Of a DNA stretch of 38,356 bases, positions 8,450-15,584 are shown one piece after another (positions within the stretch are counted from its first letter, which is position 1; every line of letters starts with the position of its first letter). The stretch spans positions 1-38,356 of the forward strand of contig LBRM01000011.1 in NCBI GenBank assembly GCA_000991415.1, read 5' to 3'. Made by a program: the position numbers and the translations under genes. The stretch is from Candidatus Nomurabacteria bacterium GW2011_GWA1_36_15. GTDB lineage: Bacteria > Patescibacteriota > Minisyncoccia > Phycocordibacterales > UBA9973. The notes under the pieces were generated by a model that saw only the letters and a program-made list of their open reading frames with translations, searched no databases and was not told where the DNA came from.

Positions 8450-8983
8450 TTAGGCTGTTTTCTTACCTTGTTTTCGCCTGATAACTTCATCTACATAGCG
8501 CATTCCTTTGCCTTTATACGGTTCTGGCTTTTTTAATGCACGCAAGTTCGCAGTAAAACTTCCAACCAGTTCCTTATCAATTCCAGTAATAGTGATGTTG
8601 TTCTTTTCAGCGGTAACGGTAATACTTTCTGGTATAGGAACAATAACTGGATGGGAGAATCCTAAAGCAAGATTGAGTTCTTTTCCCTTTATTTCGGACT
8701 TGAATCCAACTCCTTCCAAAATTAATTTTTTTTGATACGGCGTTTCCACCCCCTTGATCATATTTTTTATGTGTGAAGCATAAGTACCCCAGAGGGCTTT
8801 GGAAAATTTATCGTTCCTTTTTACGTTTAAAGTCACCAAGTCGTTCGCAATGTTTATAATAATGTCATCACGAAAAATCTTCGTCAGAGTTCCTTTCGGG
8901 CCTATAACTTTCAAAACATTACCGCTTTTCGCGATTTCAACTCCTTTCGGTATTTGTATTTCCTGTTTGCCGATTCTTGACAT
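8450..8983 (-). CDS. rplF: 50S ribosomal protein uL6
   Basis: A 177-residue uL6 with MSRIGKQEIQIPKGVEI at the start and the C-terminal signature PEPYKGKGMRYVDEVIRRKQGKK. The open frame continues upstream to 9076, but that part overlaps rpsH and has no family similarity, so the AUG at 8983, five bases after the rpsH stop, is the start. It binds 23S rRNA near the factor-binding site. Confidence 0.97.
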   Translation of the reverse strand: MSRIGKQEIQIPKGVEIAKSGNVLKVIGPKGTLTKIFRDDIIINIANDLVTLNVKRNDKFSKALWGTYASHIKNMIKGVETPYQKKLILEGVGFKSEIKGKELNLALGFSHPVIVPIPESITVTAEKNNITITGIDKELVGSFTANLRALKKPEPYKGKGMRYVDEVIRRKQGKKTA

Positions 8984-8987
8984 AATT

Positions 8988-9374
8988 TTAATAAACTTTA
9001 AAAAGCGCTTCCCCTCCAACCTGTTCTTTTCTTGCTTCTTTCCCCGATAAAATTCCTTTCGGGGTAGAAAGAACAAGCAGTCCAGAACCGTTTCTAACCG
9101 AATGAATATCTTTCATTTTAAAATAAACACGTCGAGATTGTTTAGAGATTCTTTCTACTTCTATAATTTTAGGCTTTTTATTTGTATAAATTAATCCAAT
9201 CTCCAATATGGGAAGATCTTTTTTAACTTTCTTTGAAATTTTACTCACATATCCTTCTTTTTTTAAACATTCTGCAATAGCATTTTTCATTTTAGAATAC
9301 GGAAAAGAAACGGATTCCTTGCCGGCAAGACTTGCGTTCTTCAACATTATTATCATGTTTGAAATTGAATCCAT
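8988..9374 (-). CDS. rpsH: 30S ribosomal protein uS8
   Basis: A 128-residue uS8: DSISNMIIMLKNASLAGKESV at the N-terminus, and a C-terminal half (SVRNGSGLLVLSTPKGILSG) in place of the usual GxGxxxxSTxxG signature. The frame extends 16 codons further upstream, but AUG 9374, eight bases after rpsN, gives the family's normal start. In E. coli this protein represses the spc operon by binding its mRNA; no matching site was recognised here. Confidence 0.96.
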   Translation of the reverse strand: MDSISNMIIMLKNASLAGKESVSFPYSKMKNAIAECLKKEGYVSKISKKVKKDLPILEIGLIYTNKKPKIIEVERISKQSRRVYFKMKDIHSVRNGSGLLVLSTPKGILSGKEARKEQVGGEALFKVY

Positions 9375-9381
9375 TTTTATT

Positions 9382-9567
9382 TTACCAAGAAGACTTCCTA
9401 ACTCCTGGAAGCATCCCTTCATTAGCTAATTCTCTAAAACAGATGCGACATATGCCAAAATCTCTCATAAAACCGTTACCTCGTCCACAGCGAAAACATC
9501 GATTTTTCTGTCGGGTAGAAAATTTTGGTTTTTTTAAAGCTCTAGCTTTTACTGATGTTTTAGCCAT
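9382..9567 (-). CDS. rpsN: 30S ribosomal protein uS14, zinc-binding type
   Basis: Exactly 61 residues, the length of the zinc-binding (type Z) form. The zinc ligands C24, C27, C40 and C43 are all present and the protein ends in the expected LPGVRKSSW. It is the first ribosomal gene after the two-gene insertion and has its own promoter-like sequence at 9674-9702. Confidence 0.97.
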   Translation of the reverse strand: MAKTSVKARALKKPKFSTRQKNRCFRCGRGNGFMRDFGICRICFRELANEGMLPGVRKSSW

Positions 9568-9673
9568 ATGTAAAATATAGTCTATTTATAGGTGATATCT
9601 TGTGTTTTTTCTTAAAATTTAATGAAAATCTTAAGGAGAAACGCAGATCGAACCTAACTCTCTAGACCTCTCT

Positions 9674-9702
9674 ATACTATCAAAATAACCCCAAAGAGTC
9701 AA
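9674..9702 (-). promoter_or_regulatory. promoter-like sequence ahead of rpsN
   Basis: On the minus strand TTGACT (9697-9702) and TAGTAT (9674-9679) are 17 bases apart. This lies after the pilin stop and would give rpsN and the rest of the spc block a fresh start, with a leader of about 100 bases. The remaining gene-free bases here (9568-9673) hold no other clear signal. Confidence 0.5.
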
Positions 9703-9718
9703 ACATAATTTGAAAACC

Positions 9719-10351
9719 CTAAAACTGATTACAGATTATATAATCAAACGAGTCTTTAAACATATTGGGTAAATCTTTCCAAAGACAATCACATCCAGAA
9801 CCACTTACATACGGGGGTCCAGACGAAAATGTTTCTAGATCTGTAGCACCTATCATGTAGGTTCCTAAATTTAAAATACAACTTCCTCCTTGATAATTAT
9901 AGCCTGCTGGAACATTAAAGTAAAAATAACGAGCACCAGCAAAATTAGGGAAACCGTTGTGTCCCGCTGGAGTATTTTGAGGATCAATAGGAGACTTAGA
10001 AAAAATACCATCTGTAACCAAAAAACTTAGAAACCCTGCCCCAGCAGTATTAGTAGACAAATCCCACCATCCATCCCACCATCCAGGTGATACATTACTT
10101 CTCCCATAATCGATCGGCACTGGTAAAGATCCATATGTGTTTATATAAAGTTCTAAACCTTTTTGTATTTGTTTAATTTCTGATATTCGTTTTGCGTCTC
10201 TAGCTTTTGCCCTGGCACTATTTAAGGATGCGAAGACAACAGAAGAAAGTAAACTAATAATTGCAATAACTACCAACAATTCAATCAAGGTGAATCCTAA
10301 AGATAAGTGACGGTGATTTCTTGTTTGTCTAAGCATATTCTTTAAAAACAT
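9719..10351 (-). CDS. type IV pilin-like protein with prepilin leader
   Basis: Residues 1-18 form a short basic leader ending in glycine, followed by the class III prepilin signature FTLIELLVVIAIISLLSSVV, with glutamate at mature position 5. Cleavage by prepilin peptidase between G19 and F20 is predicted. The hydrophobic helix continues into ASLNSARAKARDAKRISEIKQIQKGLELYINTYG, the typical N-terminal helix of pilins and pseudopilins. The globular part has three cysteines and a Trp/Gly-rich loop (WWDGWWDLST). The gene starts five bases after the small membrane-protein gene and sits between rplE and rpsN, an unusual place. It could be a major or minor pilin; the sequence does not tell which. Confidence 0.88.
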   Translation of the reverse strand: MFLKNMLRQTRNHRHLSLGFTLIELLVVIAIISLLSSVVFASLNSARAKARDAKRISEIKQIQKGLELYINTYGSLPVPIDYGRSNVSPGWWDGWWDLSTNTAGAGFLSFLVTDGIFSKSPIDPQNTPAGHNGFPNFAGARYFYFNVPAGYNYQGGSCILNLGTYMIGATDLETFSSGPPYVSGSGCDCLWKDLPNMFKDSFDYIICNQF

Positions 10352-10356
10352 TAAGA

Positions 10357-10689
10357 TTATGGCAACTCGCTGGGCGCTCCGACCATACCTTCTGGGTTCA
10401 TTAAAATCGGACGTGTATTAGTATTTTTCGACTTGCTTCCACCGAAAAAAAGATATAGAGAAATGCTTATCATTATTATAACTAGCCCTAAAAGAACGTA
10501 CTGTGCCTGTCTTTCGTTTTTAACAGAACCACCAGAATATTTTATCACCACTTGGATCATCTTTGGGATTTCAGTATTTTGAGAAACCAAAGGAGTTTGA
10601 GTCGTTTGTTCAGCTTGGGATTTTATTTCAAATTCCTTAAGTGCTTTTTCTATTTCTATGTTTTTACTAAGATCAAGATCTCCATCCAT
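10357..10689 (-). CDS. small single-pass membrane protein, unknown function
   Basis: A 110-residue protein: acidic N-terminal half (residues 1-60, with KNIEIEKALKEFEIKSQAE), then VLLGLVIIMISISLYLFFGG as one clear transmembrane segment near residue 75, and a short proline/asparagine tail. I do not recognise the family. The frame continues upstream into rplE, but AUG 10689, seven bases after the rplE stop, is the sensible start. The stop is five bases before the pilin start, so the pair is likely a unit and may serve the same pilus or surface process. Confidence 0.65.
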   Translation of the reverse strand: MDGDLDLSKNIEIEKALKEFEIKSQAEQTTQTPLVSQNTEIPKMIQVVIKYSGGSVKNERQAQYVLLGLVIIMISISLYLFFGGSKSKNTNTRPILMNPEGMVGAPSELP

Positions 10690-10696
10690 AAGAATA

Positions 10697-11248
10697 TTAT
10701 AACTCTTTCTTAAATGGTATGCCAAGAAGTTCAAAAAAAGTTTTACCTTCCTTTTTATTCTTGGCGGTAGAAACAAGAGTAATAGCAAGCCCAAAAACAT
10801 CTTTTATATCTTCATCTGCTGTTTCTGGAAAAATTGTGTGCTCTTTAATTCCCAAAGTGAGATTACCAACATTATCTACTGCCCCAGGGTTAATACCACG
10901 AAAATCTTTAGTACGAGGTAGAGCAATATTTATAAGTTTTTCCAGAAAGGCATACATCCTTTTCCCGCGTAATGTTATAATGATTCCGATTGGATCACCT
11001 TGACGAACTTTAAAAGAAGCAATTGATTGTTTGGCGCCTCTTAAAGCTCCTTTCTGGCCGGTAATTTTTGCTAAACGTTCTCCTATCGCGTCGTTTTTAT
11101 TTTTGTCTTTTTTTACAGCTGTTCCTGTACCAACATTCAATACCATTTTCACCATTTTAGGCGCAGCCATATTATTTTTGTAATGAAAAGTATCTTTCAT
11201 TTTATCAAAAATTCCCTCTTCTTTTTCTTTTACGGTTAAATGTTTCAT
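10697..11248 (-). CDS. rplE: 50S ribosomal protein uL5
   Basis: Binds 5S rRNA and contacts the P-site tRNA. Recognised by KMVLNVGTGTAVKKDKN, TGQKGALRGAKQSIASFKVRQGDPIG and NLTLGIKEHTIFPE. The 183 residues are the normal length. The usual rpsN neighbour is displaced by about 1.1 kb by the two inserted genes, which are probably read through from this gene. Confidence 0.97.
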   Translation of the reverse strand: MKHLTVKEKEEGIFDKMKDTFHYKNNMAAPKMVKMVLNVGTGTAVKKDKNKNDAIGERLAKITGQKGALRGAKQSIASFKVRQGDPIGIIITLRGKRMYAFLEKLINIALPRTKDFRGINPGAVDNVGNLTLGIKEHTIFPETADEDIKDVFGLAITLVSTAKNKKEGKTFFELLGIPFKKEL

Positions 11249-11252
11249 AATT

Positions 11253-11471
11253 TTAATTTATTTTTTTAACATTGGAAGCATGTATCGGCATTGGAATATC
11301 TATTTTTGTACCTTTTTCTCCGGATTTTTTCGGACGTTGATGTTTCTTCATCATATTTATACCTTCTACTATAACTTTATTTTCAGCAATTAAAACAGTG
11401 ACAATCTTACCTTTTTTGCCTTTGTCTTTCCCAGTTATTACAATAACATTATCATTTTTTCTTAACTTCAT
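11253..11471 (-). CDS. rplX: 50S ribosomal protein uL24, short form
   Basis: The KOW motif (KNDNVIVITGKDKGKKGKIV) occupies the first 25 residues and PMPIHASNVKKIN ends the protein. At 72 residues it lacks the 25-30 residue C-terminal tail of most bacteria; short forms are common in CPR genomes. It helps start 50S assembly. It lies four bases ahead of rplE. Confidence 0.95.
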   Translation of the reverse strand: MKLRKNDNVIVITGKDKGKKGKIVTVLIAENKVIVEGINMMKKHQRPKKSGEKGTKIDIPMPIHASNVKKIN

Positions 11472-11499
11472 ATAATTAATTTTGATTATTACATTACTT

Positions 11500-11533
11500 A
11501 CCCTGTAGCAAGTTCTGCTCTGCTTCGGGGTCG
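11500..11533. repeat. short palindromic repeat between rplN and rplX
   Basis: Around ACCCTGTAGCAAG and CTGCTTCGGGGT the arms pair imperfectly over about 11 bp with a 7-base loop. The layout (CCC stem, TAGC/GCTA-like inner part, AGAGC in the loop on the minus strand) resembles the hairpin at 38125-38155, so both may belong to one repeat family. Confidence 0.45.
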
Positions 11534-11539
11534 ACTTTT

Positions 11540-11911
11540 TTATATTACTTCCGGCGCGAGAGAAATTATCTTCTGAAATCCTTTTTCAGCGAGCTCTCTC
11601 GGAATCGGCCCAAAAATACGTCCAGCTTTTGGATCAAGTTTTTCTTTTTCTAATAAAATTACCGCATTGTCATCGAAACGGATATAAGATCCATCTTTTC
11701 TTCTATGGGCACTTCTTGTGCGCGCTACTACTGCTTGGTGTACATCTTTTTTCTTTACTCCTTTTCTGGGACTTGCAACTTTTACGGAAATAATGACTAA
11801 ATCACCCAAAGAAGCATACCTTTTTTGGGAACTGCCTAAAATTTTAAACACCTTTCCTATAGTGCCTCCTGCATTATCTGTTATTTTTACTAATGTTCCT
11901 GTTTGAATCAT
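11540..11911 (-). CDS. rplN: 50S ribosomal protein uL14
   Basis: A 123-residue uL14 with MIQTGTLVKITDNAGG, the signature VVARTRSAHRRKDGSYIRFDDNAVIL and the C-terminal GPIPRELAEKGFQKIISLAPEVI. It forms an intersubunit bridge next to bL19. The length is the family's normal one. Confidence 0.97.
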   Translation of the reverse strand: MIQTGTLVKITDNAGGTIGKVFKILGSSQKRYASLGDLVIISVKVASPRKGVKKKDVHQAVVARTRSAHRRKDGSYIRFDDNAVILLEKEKLDPKAGRIFGPIPRELAEKGFQKIISLAPEVI

Positions 11912-11934
11912 ATTTATCCGTTTTTGGCGAGAAG

Positions 11935-12216
11935 TTATTTATAAACTACTTTAAATTTTTTATCTTTTGAAACAGGTCTGGTTTCTATTATTTCTACCTT
12001 ATCTCCTGTTTTATATTTATTTTGTTCGTCGTGTGCTTTATATTTTTTATTTATCTTATAAAATTTTCCATATTTAAGATGTTTAACAAATCGTGAAACA
12101 GACACCACCACAGTTTTATTCATTTTGTCTGAAACAACAACACCTTTCAAAATATTATCTGTTTGTGTATTCAAATTATTATTTGCTATATTTTCTTTTT
12201 TCGCTTTTGTTTTCAT
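11935..12216 (-). CDS. rpsQ: 30S ribosomal protein uS17
   Basis: Recognised by [29 protein letters not shown] and [22 protein letters not shown] lysine/asparagine-rich extension of about 23 residues precedes the core, making 93 residues. It binds the 5' domain of 16S rRNA in early 30S assembly. Confidence 0.96.
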   Translation of the reverse strand: MKTKAKKENIANNNLNTQTDNILKGVVVSDKMNKTVVVSVSRFVKHLKYGKFYKINKKYKAHDEQNKYKTGDKVEIIETRPVSKDKKFKVVYK

Positions 12217-12239
12217 AACTATTTATTATTCCTATTTAC

Positions 12240-12434
12240 TTATTCTTTGACATAGTTTATTTCCGTTAAAACCCTAGCTATTTGTTTCCTCAAGGTTGCA
12301 AATTCTTTAACATTTTTTGATTTTGAACCTTGTGCTTTGAACCGTAAAATTCTCATGCTCTCTTCTAGGTCAAGAAGCTTTTTTTTAAGTTCATCCATTT
12401 TCATTCCTTTTAAATTTTCTTCTTTTTTCGCCAT
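12240..12434 (-). CDS. rpmC: 50S ribosomal protein uL29
   Basis: A 64-residue two-helix protein with MKMDELKKKLLDLEESMRILRFKAQGSK and the C-terminal LRKQIARVLTEIN. It lies near the polypeptide exit tunnel next to uL23. It sits in the standard place between rplP and rpsQ. Confidence 0.94.
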   Translation of the reverse strand: MAKKEENLKGMKMDELKKKLLDLEESMRILRFKAQGSKSKNVKEFATLRKQIARVLTEINYVKE

Positions 12435-12477
12435 TTTTTTATTCCTAAAGCCTAGCGCCTAATGCCTAGAGCCTATA

Positions 12478-12906
12478 TTATATGTTATGAACTCTCGAAA
12501 CGATTCTGGTCTTGACCGGAAGTTTTGTACCGGCTTTTCTCAATGCTTCATGGGCTACCGCTTCTTCCGCTCCATCTACTTCAAATATAATACGTCCAGG
12601 ATAAACATCAAAACAATATCCTTGCGGATCTCCTTTCCCTTTTCCCATTCCCATTTCTGCGGCTTTAGAAGTAAAAGGTCTGTCTGGAAAAATGCGAACC
12701 CAATATTTACCGGTCTTGGTTAGAGTGCGAGATATCACTTTTCTGGCCGATTCAATTTGATTTGATTTGATGCGTGCTTGAGTCAGAGCCTTCAGGCCAT
12801 AAGAACCGAAAGAAAGTTTAATACCGCGAGTTTCCGGTGAATCCGCCTTTGGATTACTGCGCTGGGTTTGCCATTTTCTAAATTTTACTTTTTTAGGGAA
12901 TAACAT
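12478..12906 (-). CDS. rplP: 50S ribosomal protein uL16
   Basis: Binds near the A-site tRNA elbow and completes the peptidyl transferase centre. Begins MLFPKKVKFRKWQ and carries the signatures FGSYGLKALTQARI and KGKGDPQGYCFDVYPGRIIFEV. The 142 residues match the family. The short gap to rpmC contains a CCTAGCGCCTAATGCCTAGAG direct-repeat-like stretch (12448-12473). Confidence 0.97.
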   Translation of the reverse strand: MLFPKKVKFRKWQTQRSNPKADSPETRGIKLSFGSYGLKALTQARIKSNQIESARKVISRTLTKTGKYWVRIFPDRPFTSKAAEMGMGKGKGDPQGYCFDVYPGRIIFEVDGAEEAVAHEALRKAGTKLPVKTRIVSRVHNI

Positions 12907-12925
12907 AATATTTTAATTAATTTTT

Positions 12926-13585
12926 TTATTTCTTGGCAAAGATCTTACCGCGATAAATCCAAACTTTTATGCCTATGACACCATACGACAATGTTGCTCG
13001 TTCGCGTCTGAAATCAATATCCGCGCGGAAAGTCTGAAGAGGAATAGATCCGCGTTTCAGCTCTTCCGTGCGAGCAATTTCAGCCCCACCCAATCTGCCA
13101 GAAAGTACCACTCTCACGCCTTCTACCCCATGAGCCATCATAACCTTCTCCACTATTTGCTTGATAACTCGACGATACGGCATTCTTTTTTCTAGCCCCT
13201 CTGCGATCATATAGGCAATAATCGCGGCGTCTGCTTCTGGATTTGAAACCTCGACAATTTCAATTTTAAAATCTTCTAACTTCGTAAGTTTTAATTTGTG
13301 AATTTTTTTCAAAACATCTTCTTTCAACTTTGTCACACCCTCACCGTTTCGGCCGATAATGAGACCGGGACGGGAAGTGCGAATAATAAAACGAGTTGTT
13401 TTTTGGTTTCTATCAATTTCAATTGAAGAAACATACATACTGCGTAATTTTTTTTCCAAATATTCGCGTATCAAAACGTCTCCTTTTAAATAATCACAAT
13501 ATTTTTTAGGATCAGCAAACCAATGGGATTTCCAATCTCTTAATGTTATCAACCTATGCGCATATGGATGGACTATTTTTGACAT
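12926..13585 (-). CDS. rpsC: 30S ribosomal protein uS3
   Basis: A 219-residue uS3. The KH-domain GxxG loop is GRNGEG within PGLIIGRNGEGVTKLKED near residue 75, and the C-terminal domain has GVRVVLSGRLGGAEIARTE and IDFRRERATLSYGVIGIKVWIYRG. It forms part of the mRNA entry channel. Starts two bases after rplV ends, so the two are probably coupled. Confidence 0.97.
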   Translation of the reverse strand: MSKIVHPYAHRLITLRDWKSHWFADPKKYCDYLKGDVLIREYLEKKLRSMYVSSIEIDRNQKTTRFIIRTSRPGLIIGRNGEGVTKLKEDVLKKIHKLKLTKLEDFKIEIVEVSNPEADAAIIAYMIAEGLEKRMPYRRVIKQIVEKVMMAHGVEGVRVVLSGRLGGAEIARTEELKRGSIPLQTFRADIDFRRERATLSYGVIGIKVWIYRGKIFAKK

Positions 13586-13587
13586 AT

Positions 13588-14019
13588 TTATTTCTTCTTT
13601 GTTCCAATTTTTTTGATTGAAACTTTTTTAACTTCCCTGTCTGCATCGCTATGCAAAGCATTGCGGGCAGGTTTTTTCCCTTTTTCTTTTTTTACAACTT
13701 TTTCACCCAGAACAAGAGCCAAATGACTGGTGCGCCTATTTATCCTATGCCCTGTGCCCATAGCCGCTGGCATCATTCTTTTCATTACTATGCCTTTGTC
13801 CACTTTCAATTCTTTGATAAATAAATTTTCTTTTTCTATGCCCATTTGAGCAGCATTGGCTACAGCTGAAAGTAAAAGTTTCTTAATCGGAAGTCTCGCG
13901 CGCTTAGCTAAAAAATTTAGCAAGACGACAGCTTCTTCTACGTTTTTTCCTCTAATCAGTCCCGCCACCAAACGAACTTTTCTCGGAGCTTGTCTATAAT
14001 TTTTTAAAAAGGCTTTCAT
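13588..14019 (-). CDS. rplV: 50S ribosomal protein uL22 with a repeat-derived C-terminal tail
   Basis: The core (residues 1-110) is normal: YRQAPRKVRLVAGLIRGKNVEEA and the tunnel-lining hairpin ending MPAAMGTGHRINRRTSHLALVLGE. About 33 residues of basic tail follow the core. Within the tail, the stretch KKPARNALHSDADREVKK is encoded by a palindromic repeat at 13636-13671 that resembles one in the rpsJ N-terminus. The tail would lie at the ribosome surface. Confidence 0.96.
   Translation of the reverse strand: MKAFLKNYRQAPRKVRLVAGLIRGKNVEEAVVLLNFLAKRARLPIKKLLLSAVANAAQMGIEKENLFIKELKVDKGIVMKRMMPAAMGTGHRINRRTSHLALVLGEKVVKKEKGKKPARNALHSDADREVKKVSIKKIGTKKK
13636..13671 (-). repeat. in-frame palindromic insert in rplV
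   Basis: 36 bases (12 codons) running from CCTGTCTGCA to TGCGGGCAGG; the ends pair over 10 positions with two mismatches, and the inner part GCATCGCTATGC can pair too. The half AGCATTGCGGGCAGG recurs with one change in rpsJ at 17433-17447. It encodes part of the uL22 tail. Confidence 0.65.
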
Positions 14020-14047
14020 ATGATTTTCGTGATATCGAAGTTGATAG

Positions 14048-14392
14048 TTATTTTTTAGCGTCAGCTGTAGCTTCTGTGGCAGATTTAGCCTGCGTTATTT
14101 CAGCTTCTTTTTTCTTTTGTTCAAGCTCTTTCTGCATTTTTCCGCCATGCTTCATAAATTTCTTGGTCGGAGAAAATTCTCCTAATCTATGTCCGACCAT
14201 ATCCTCGGTCACGAGAACTTCAATGTGTGTCTTGCCGTTATACACGCCAAAAGTAAAACCGATCATTTCAGGTGAAATCTGACAAGCCCTTTTCCAGGTC
14301 TTGATCATTGGAGTCTGAAGCGGATTTTTGCCGGCTATTTTTTCTAAAAGCCTTTCATCAATATTTAAACCTTTTTTTATTGATCTTGTCAT
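14048..14392 (-). CDS. rpsS: 30S ribosomal protein uS19, in frame with uL2
   Basis: MTRSIKKGLNIDERLLEKI starts the family, and FTFGVYNGKTHIEVLVTEDMVGHRLGEFSPTKKF is its conserved core. A charged, alanine-rich tail of about 30 residues (QKELEQKKKEAEITQAKS) is added. There is no stop codon between uL2 and this gene: the frame runs unbroken from 15244. Either uS19 is made from the AUG at 14392, or a 398-residue L2-S19 fusion is made. The only Shine-Dalgarno-like AGGAG lies about 17 bases upstream of this AUG, inside the hairpin, which is far from ideal. Confidence 0.9.
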   Translation of the reverse strand: MTRSIKKGLNIDERLLEKIAGKNPLQTPMIKTWKRACQISPEMIGFTFGVYNGKTHIEVLVTEDMVGHRLGEFSPTKKFMKHGGKMQKELEQKKKEAEITQAKSATEATADAKK

Positions 14393-15244
14393 ATATACTA
14401 AACAAAAAGCTCCTAACGAGCTTGTTTTTATAATAGCAAAATACAAAATAAAATATTTCTTTGGGCCACGGGTTTTGCGTCCGCCGGTTACTTTACCCCA
14501 CATAGTCTTTGGACGTTTGGTCCCACGACCCTGCCTGCCTTCCCCACCTCCGTATGGATGATCCACAGGATTCATAGCAGTACCTCGGACAGTTGGTCTG
14601 ATCCCTTTCCAACGACTGCGTCCTGCTTTGCCATAATTTTCTAAATGATGTTCTTCGTTTGAAACAGTGCCAACAGATGCCCAACAATTTTCATCTATTT
14701 TTCGAACTTCAGATGAAGGCATTTTTAAATTTGTATAGCCATCGGCATTGGCTACTACCTGTGCAAAAATCCCCGCAGAACGACTGATTTTTGCGCCACC
14801 TCTAGGTTTAATTTCAACATTATAAACAAAAGTCCCGACTGGAATATTTTTAAGTGGTAGTCTGTTGCCAACTGTAAGTTCTGCTTTTTCTGAAACCACA
14901 AAAGACATTCCTGGTTTTACAGATTTTGGAATTATTACATATCTCTTTTCTCCATCTTTATAAATAGCAAGACCAATGAAAGCACTACGATTTGGATCAT
15001 ATTCAATAGATTTTATTTTCGCCGGAACATTTTTTTTATTATATAAAAAATCAACATCGCGATACAGGCGTTTATGTCCTGCGCCCTTGTGTCGCATAGT
15101 GATACGTCCTGCGCTATTTCTGCCGACGGAACGTCTAAACCCGTAAGTCAGAGATTTTGTCGGTTTAGATTCGGTCAAAAATTCCCGATAATTGATATTG
15201 GTCATCTGACGCCTTGATTTACTTGTAGGTTTGTATGATTTCAT
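14048..15244 (-). CDS. rplB: 50S ribosomal protein uL2, reading on into uS19
   Basis: uL2 is essential for peptidyl transferase activity. Residues 1-263 are a normal L2: KSYKPTSKSRRQMTNINYREF, KSLTYGFRRSVGRNSAGRIT, and the signature GGRKTRGPKKY after the conserved AMNPVDHPYGGGEGR. Bacterial L2 should then end in a short basic tail of the FIIRRR kind. Instead FILYFAIIKTSSLGAFCLVY, a translated intergenic hairpin, leads directly into the methionine of uS19. The conserved core region around H-P-Y-G-G-G-E-G is intact, so uL2 itself looks functional. Whether the product is a true fusion or is read separately cannot be told from sequence. Confidence 0.92.
   Translation of the reverse strand: MKSYKPTSKSRRQMTNINYREFLTESKPTKSLTYGFRRSVGRNSAGRITMRHKGAGHKRLYRDVDFLYNKKNVPAKIKSIEYDPNRSAFIGLAIYKDGEKRYVIIPKSVKPGMSFVVSEKAELTVGNRLPLKNIPVGTFVYNVEIKPRGGAKISRSAGIFAQVVANADGYTNLKMPSSEVRKIDENCWASVGTVSNEEHHLENYGKAGRSRWKGIRPTVRGTAMNPVDHPYGGGEGRQGRGTKRPKTMWGKVTGGRKTRGPKKYFILYFAIIKTSSLGAFCLVYMTRSIKKGLNIDERLLEKIAGKNPLQTPMIKTWKRACQISPEMIGFTFGVYNGKTHIEVLVTEDMVGHRLGEFSPTKKFMKHGGKMQKELEQKKKEAEITQAKSATEATADAKK
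14402..14430. repeat. hairpin between uL2 and uS19
   Basis: The arms AAAAAGCTC and GAGCTTGTTTTT surround CTAAC, giving a stem flanked by A/T runs on both strands. It looks like an intrinsic terminator, but it lies in an open frame in the middle of the S10 block, where termination would be harmful. It may be a repeat insertion that removed the uL2 stop codon. Confidence 0.6.
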
Positions 15245-15246
15245 AT

Positions 15247-15528
15247 TTAAATAAATTCTATCTTATCTTCTTTCTTCAAAAAAACAACGGCCTTTTTGCC
15301 TCCTCCTCTTGTTCCTTTTTTGCCTTTAGAAGTAATGTTTTTATGAGGTATCGAAAGTATGTTTATTTTCACAGGTTTTACTTTATAAAGTGAAAAAACA
15401 GCTTTTTCAACTTCTTTTTTGTTCGCTGATACTGCTATATTAAAAGTATAAACATTCTGTGCGGATGCATTACTTACTTTTTCAGTTACTCTCGGATTCT
15501 TTATTGTTTTTAATATTATATCTGACAT
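15247..15528 (-). CDS. rplW: 50S ribosomal protein uL23
   Basis: A 93-residue exit-tunnel protein and docking site for signal recognition particle. Core seen in LKTIKNPRVTEKVSNASAQNVYTFNIAVSANKKEVEKAV and VKPVKINILSIPHKNITSKGKKGTRGG. The frame stays open upstream to 15648 across a palindrome, but AUG 15528 gives the family start (MSDIILKTIKNPRVTEK). Confidence 0.96.
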   Translation of the reverse strand: MSDIILKTIKNPRVTEKVSNASAQNVYTFNIAVSANKKEVEKAVFSLYKVKPVKINILSIPHKNITSKGKKGTRGGGKKAVVFLKKEDKIEFI

Positions 15529-15537
15529 AATTATTTT

Positions 15538-15577
15538 AAGGGGAACCCTTGAGGAAACTCTCTTAAGGGTTCCCCTT
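15538..15577 (-). repeat. 13-bp perfect palindrome between rplD and rplW
   Basis: AAGGGGAACCCTT (15538-15550) and AAGGGTTCCCCTT (15565-15577) are exact inverted copies around 14 bases. It sits between the rplD stop and the rplW start. The minus-strand stem is followed by A/T-rich sequence, without a clean U-run. It is probably a palindromic repeat; attenuation within the operon is possible. Confidence 0.7.
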
Positions 15578-15584
15578 TTAAAAA

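Noticed and set aside
8984-9076. Longer uL6 from 9076
   Set aside because: The extra residues overlap rpsH and resemble no uL6; the family start MSRIGKQ is at 8983.
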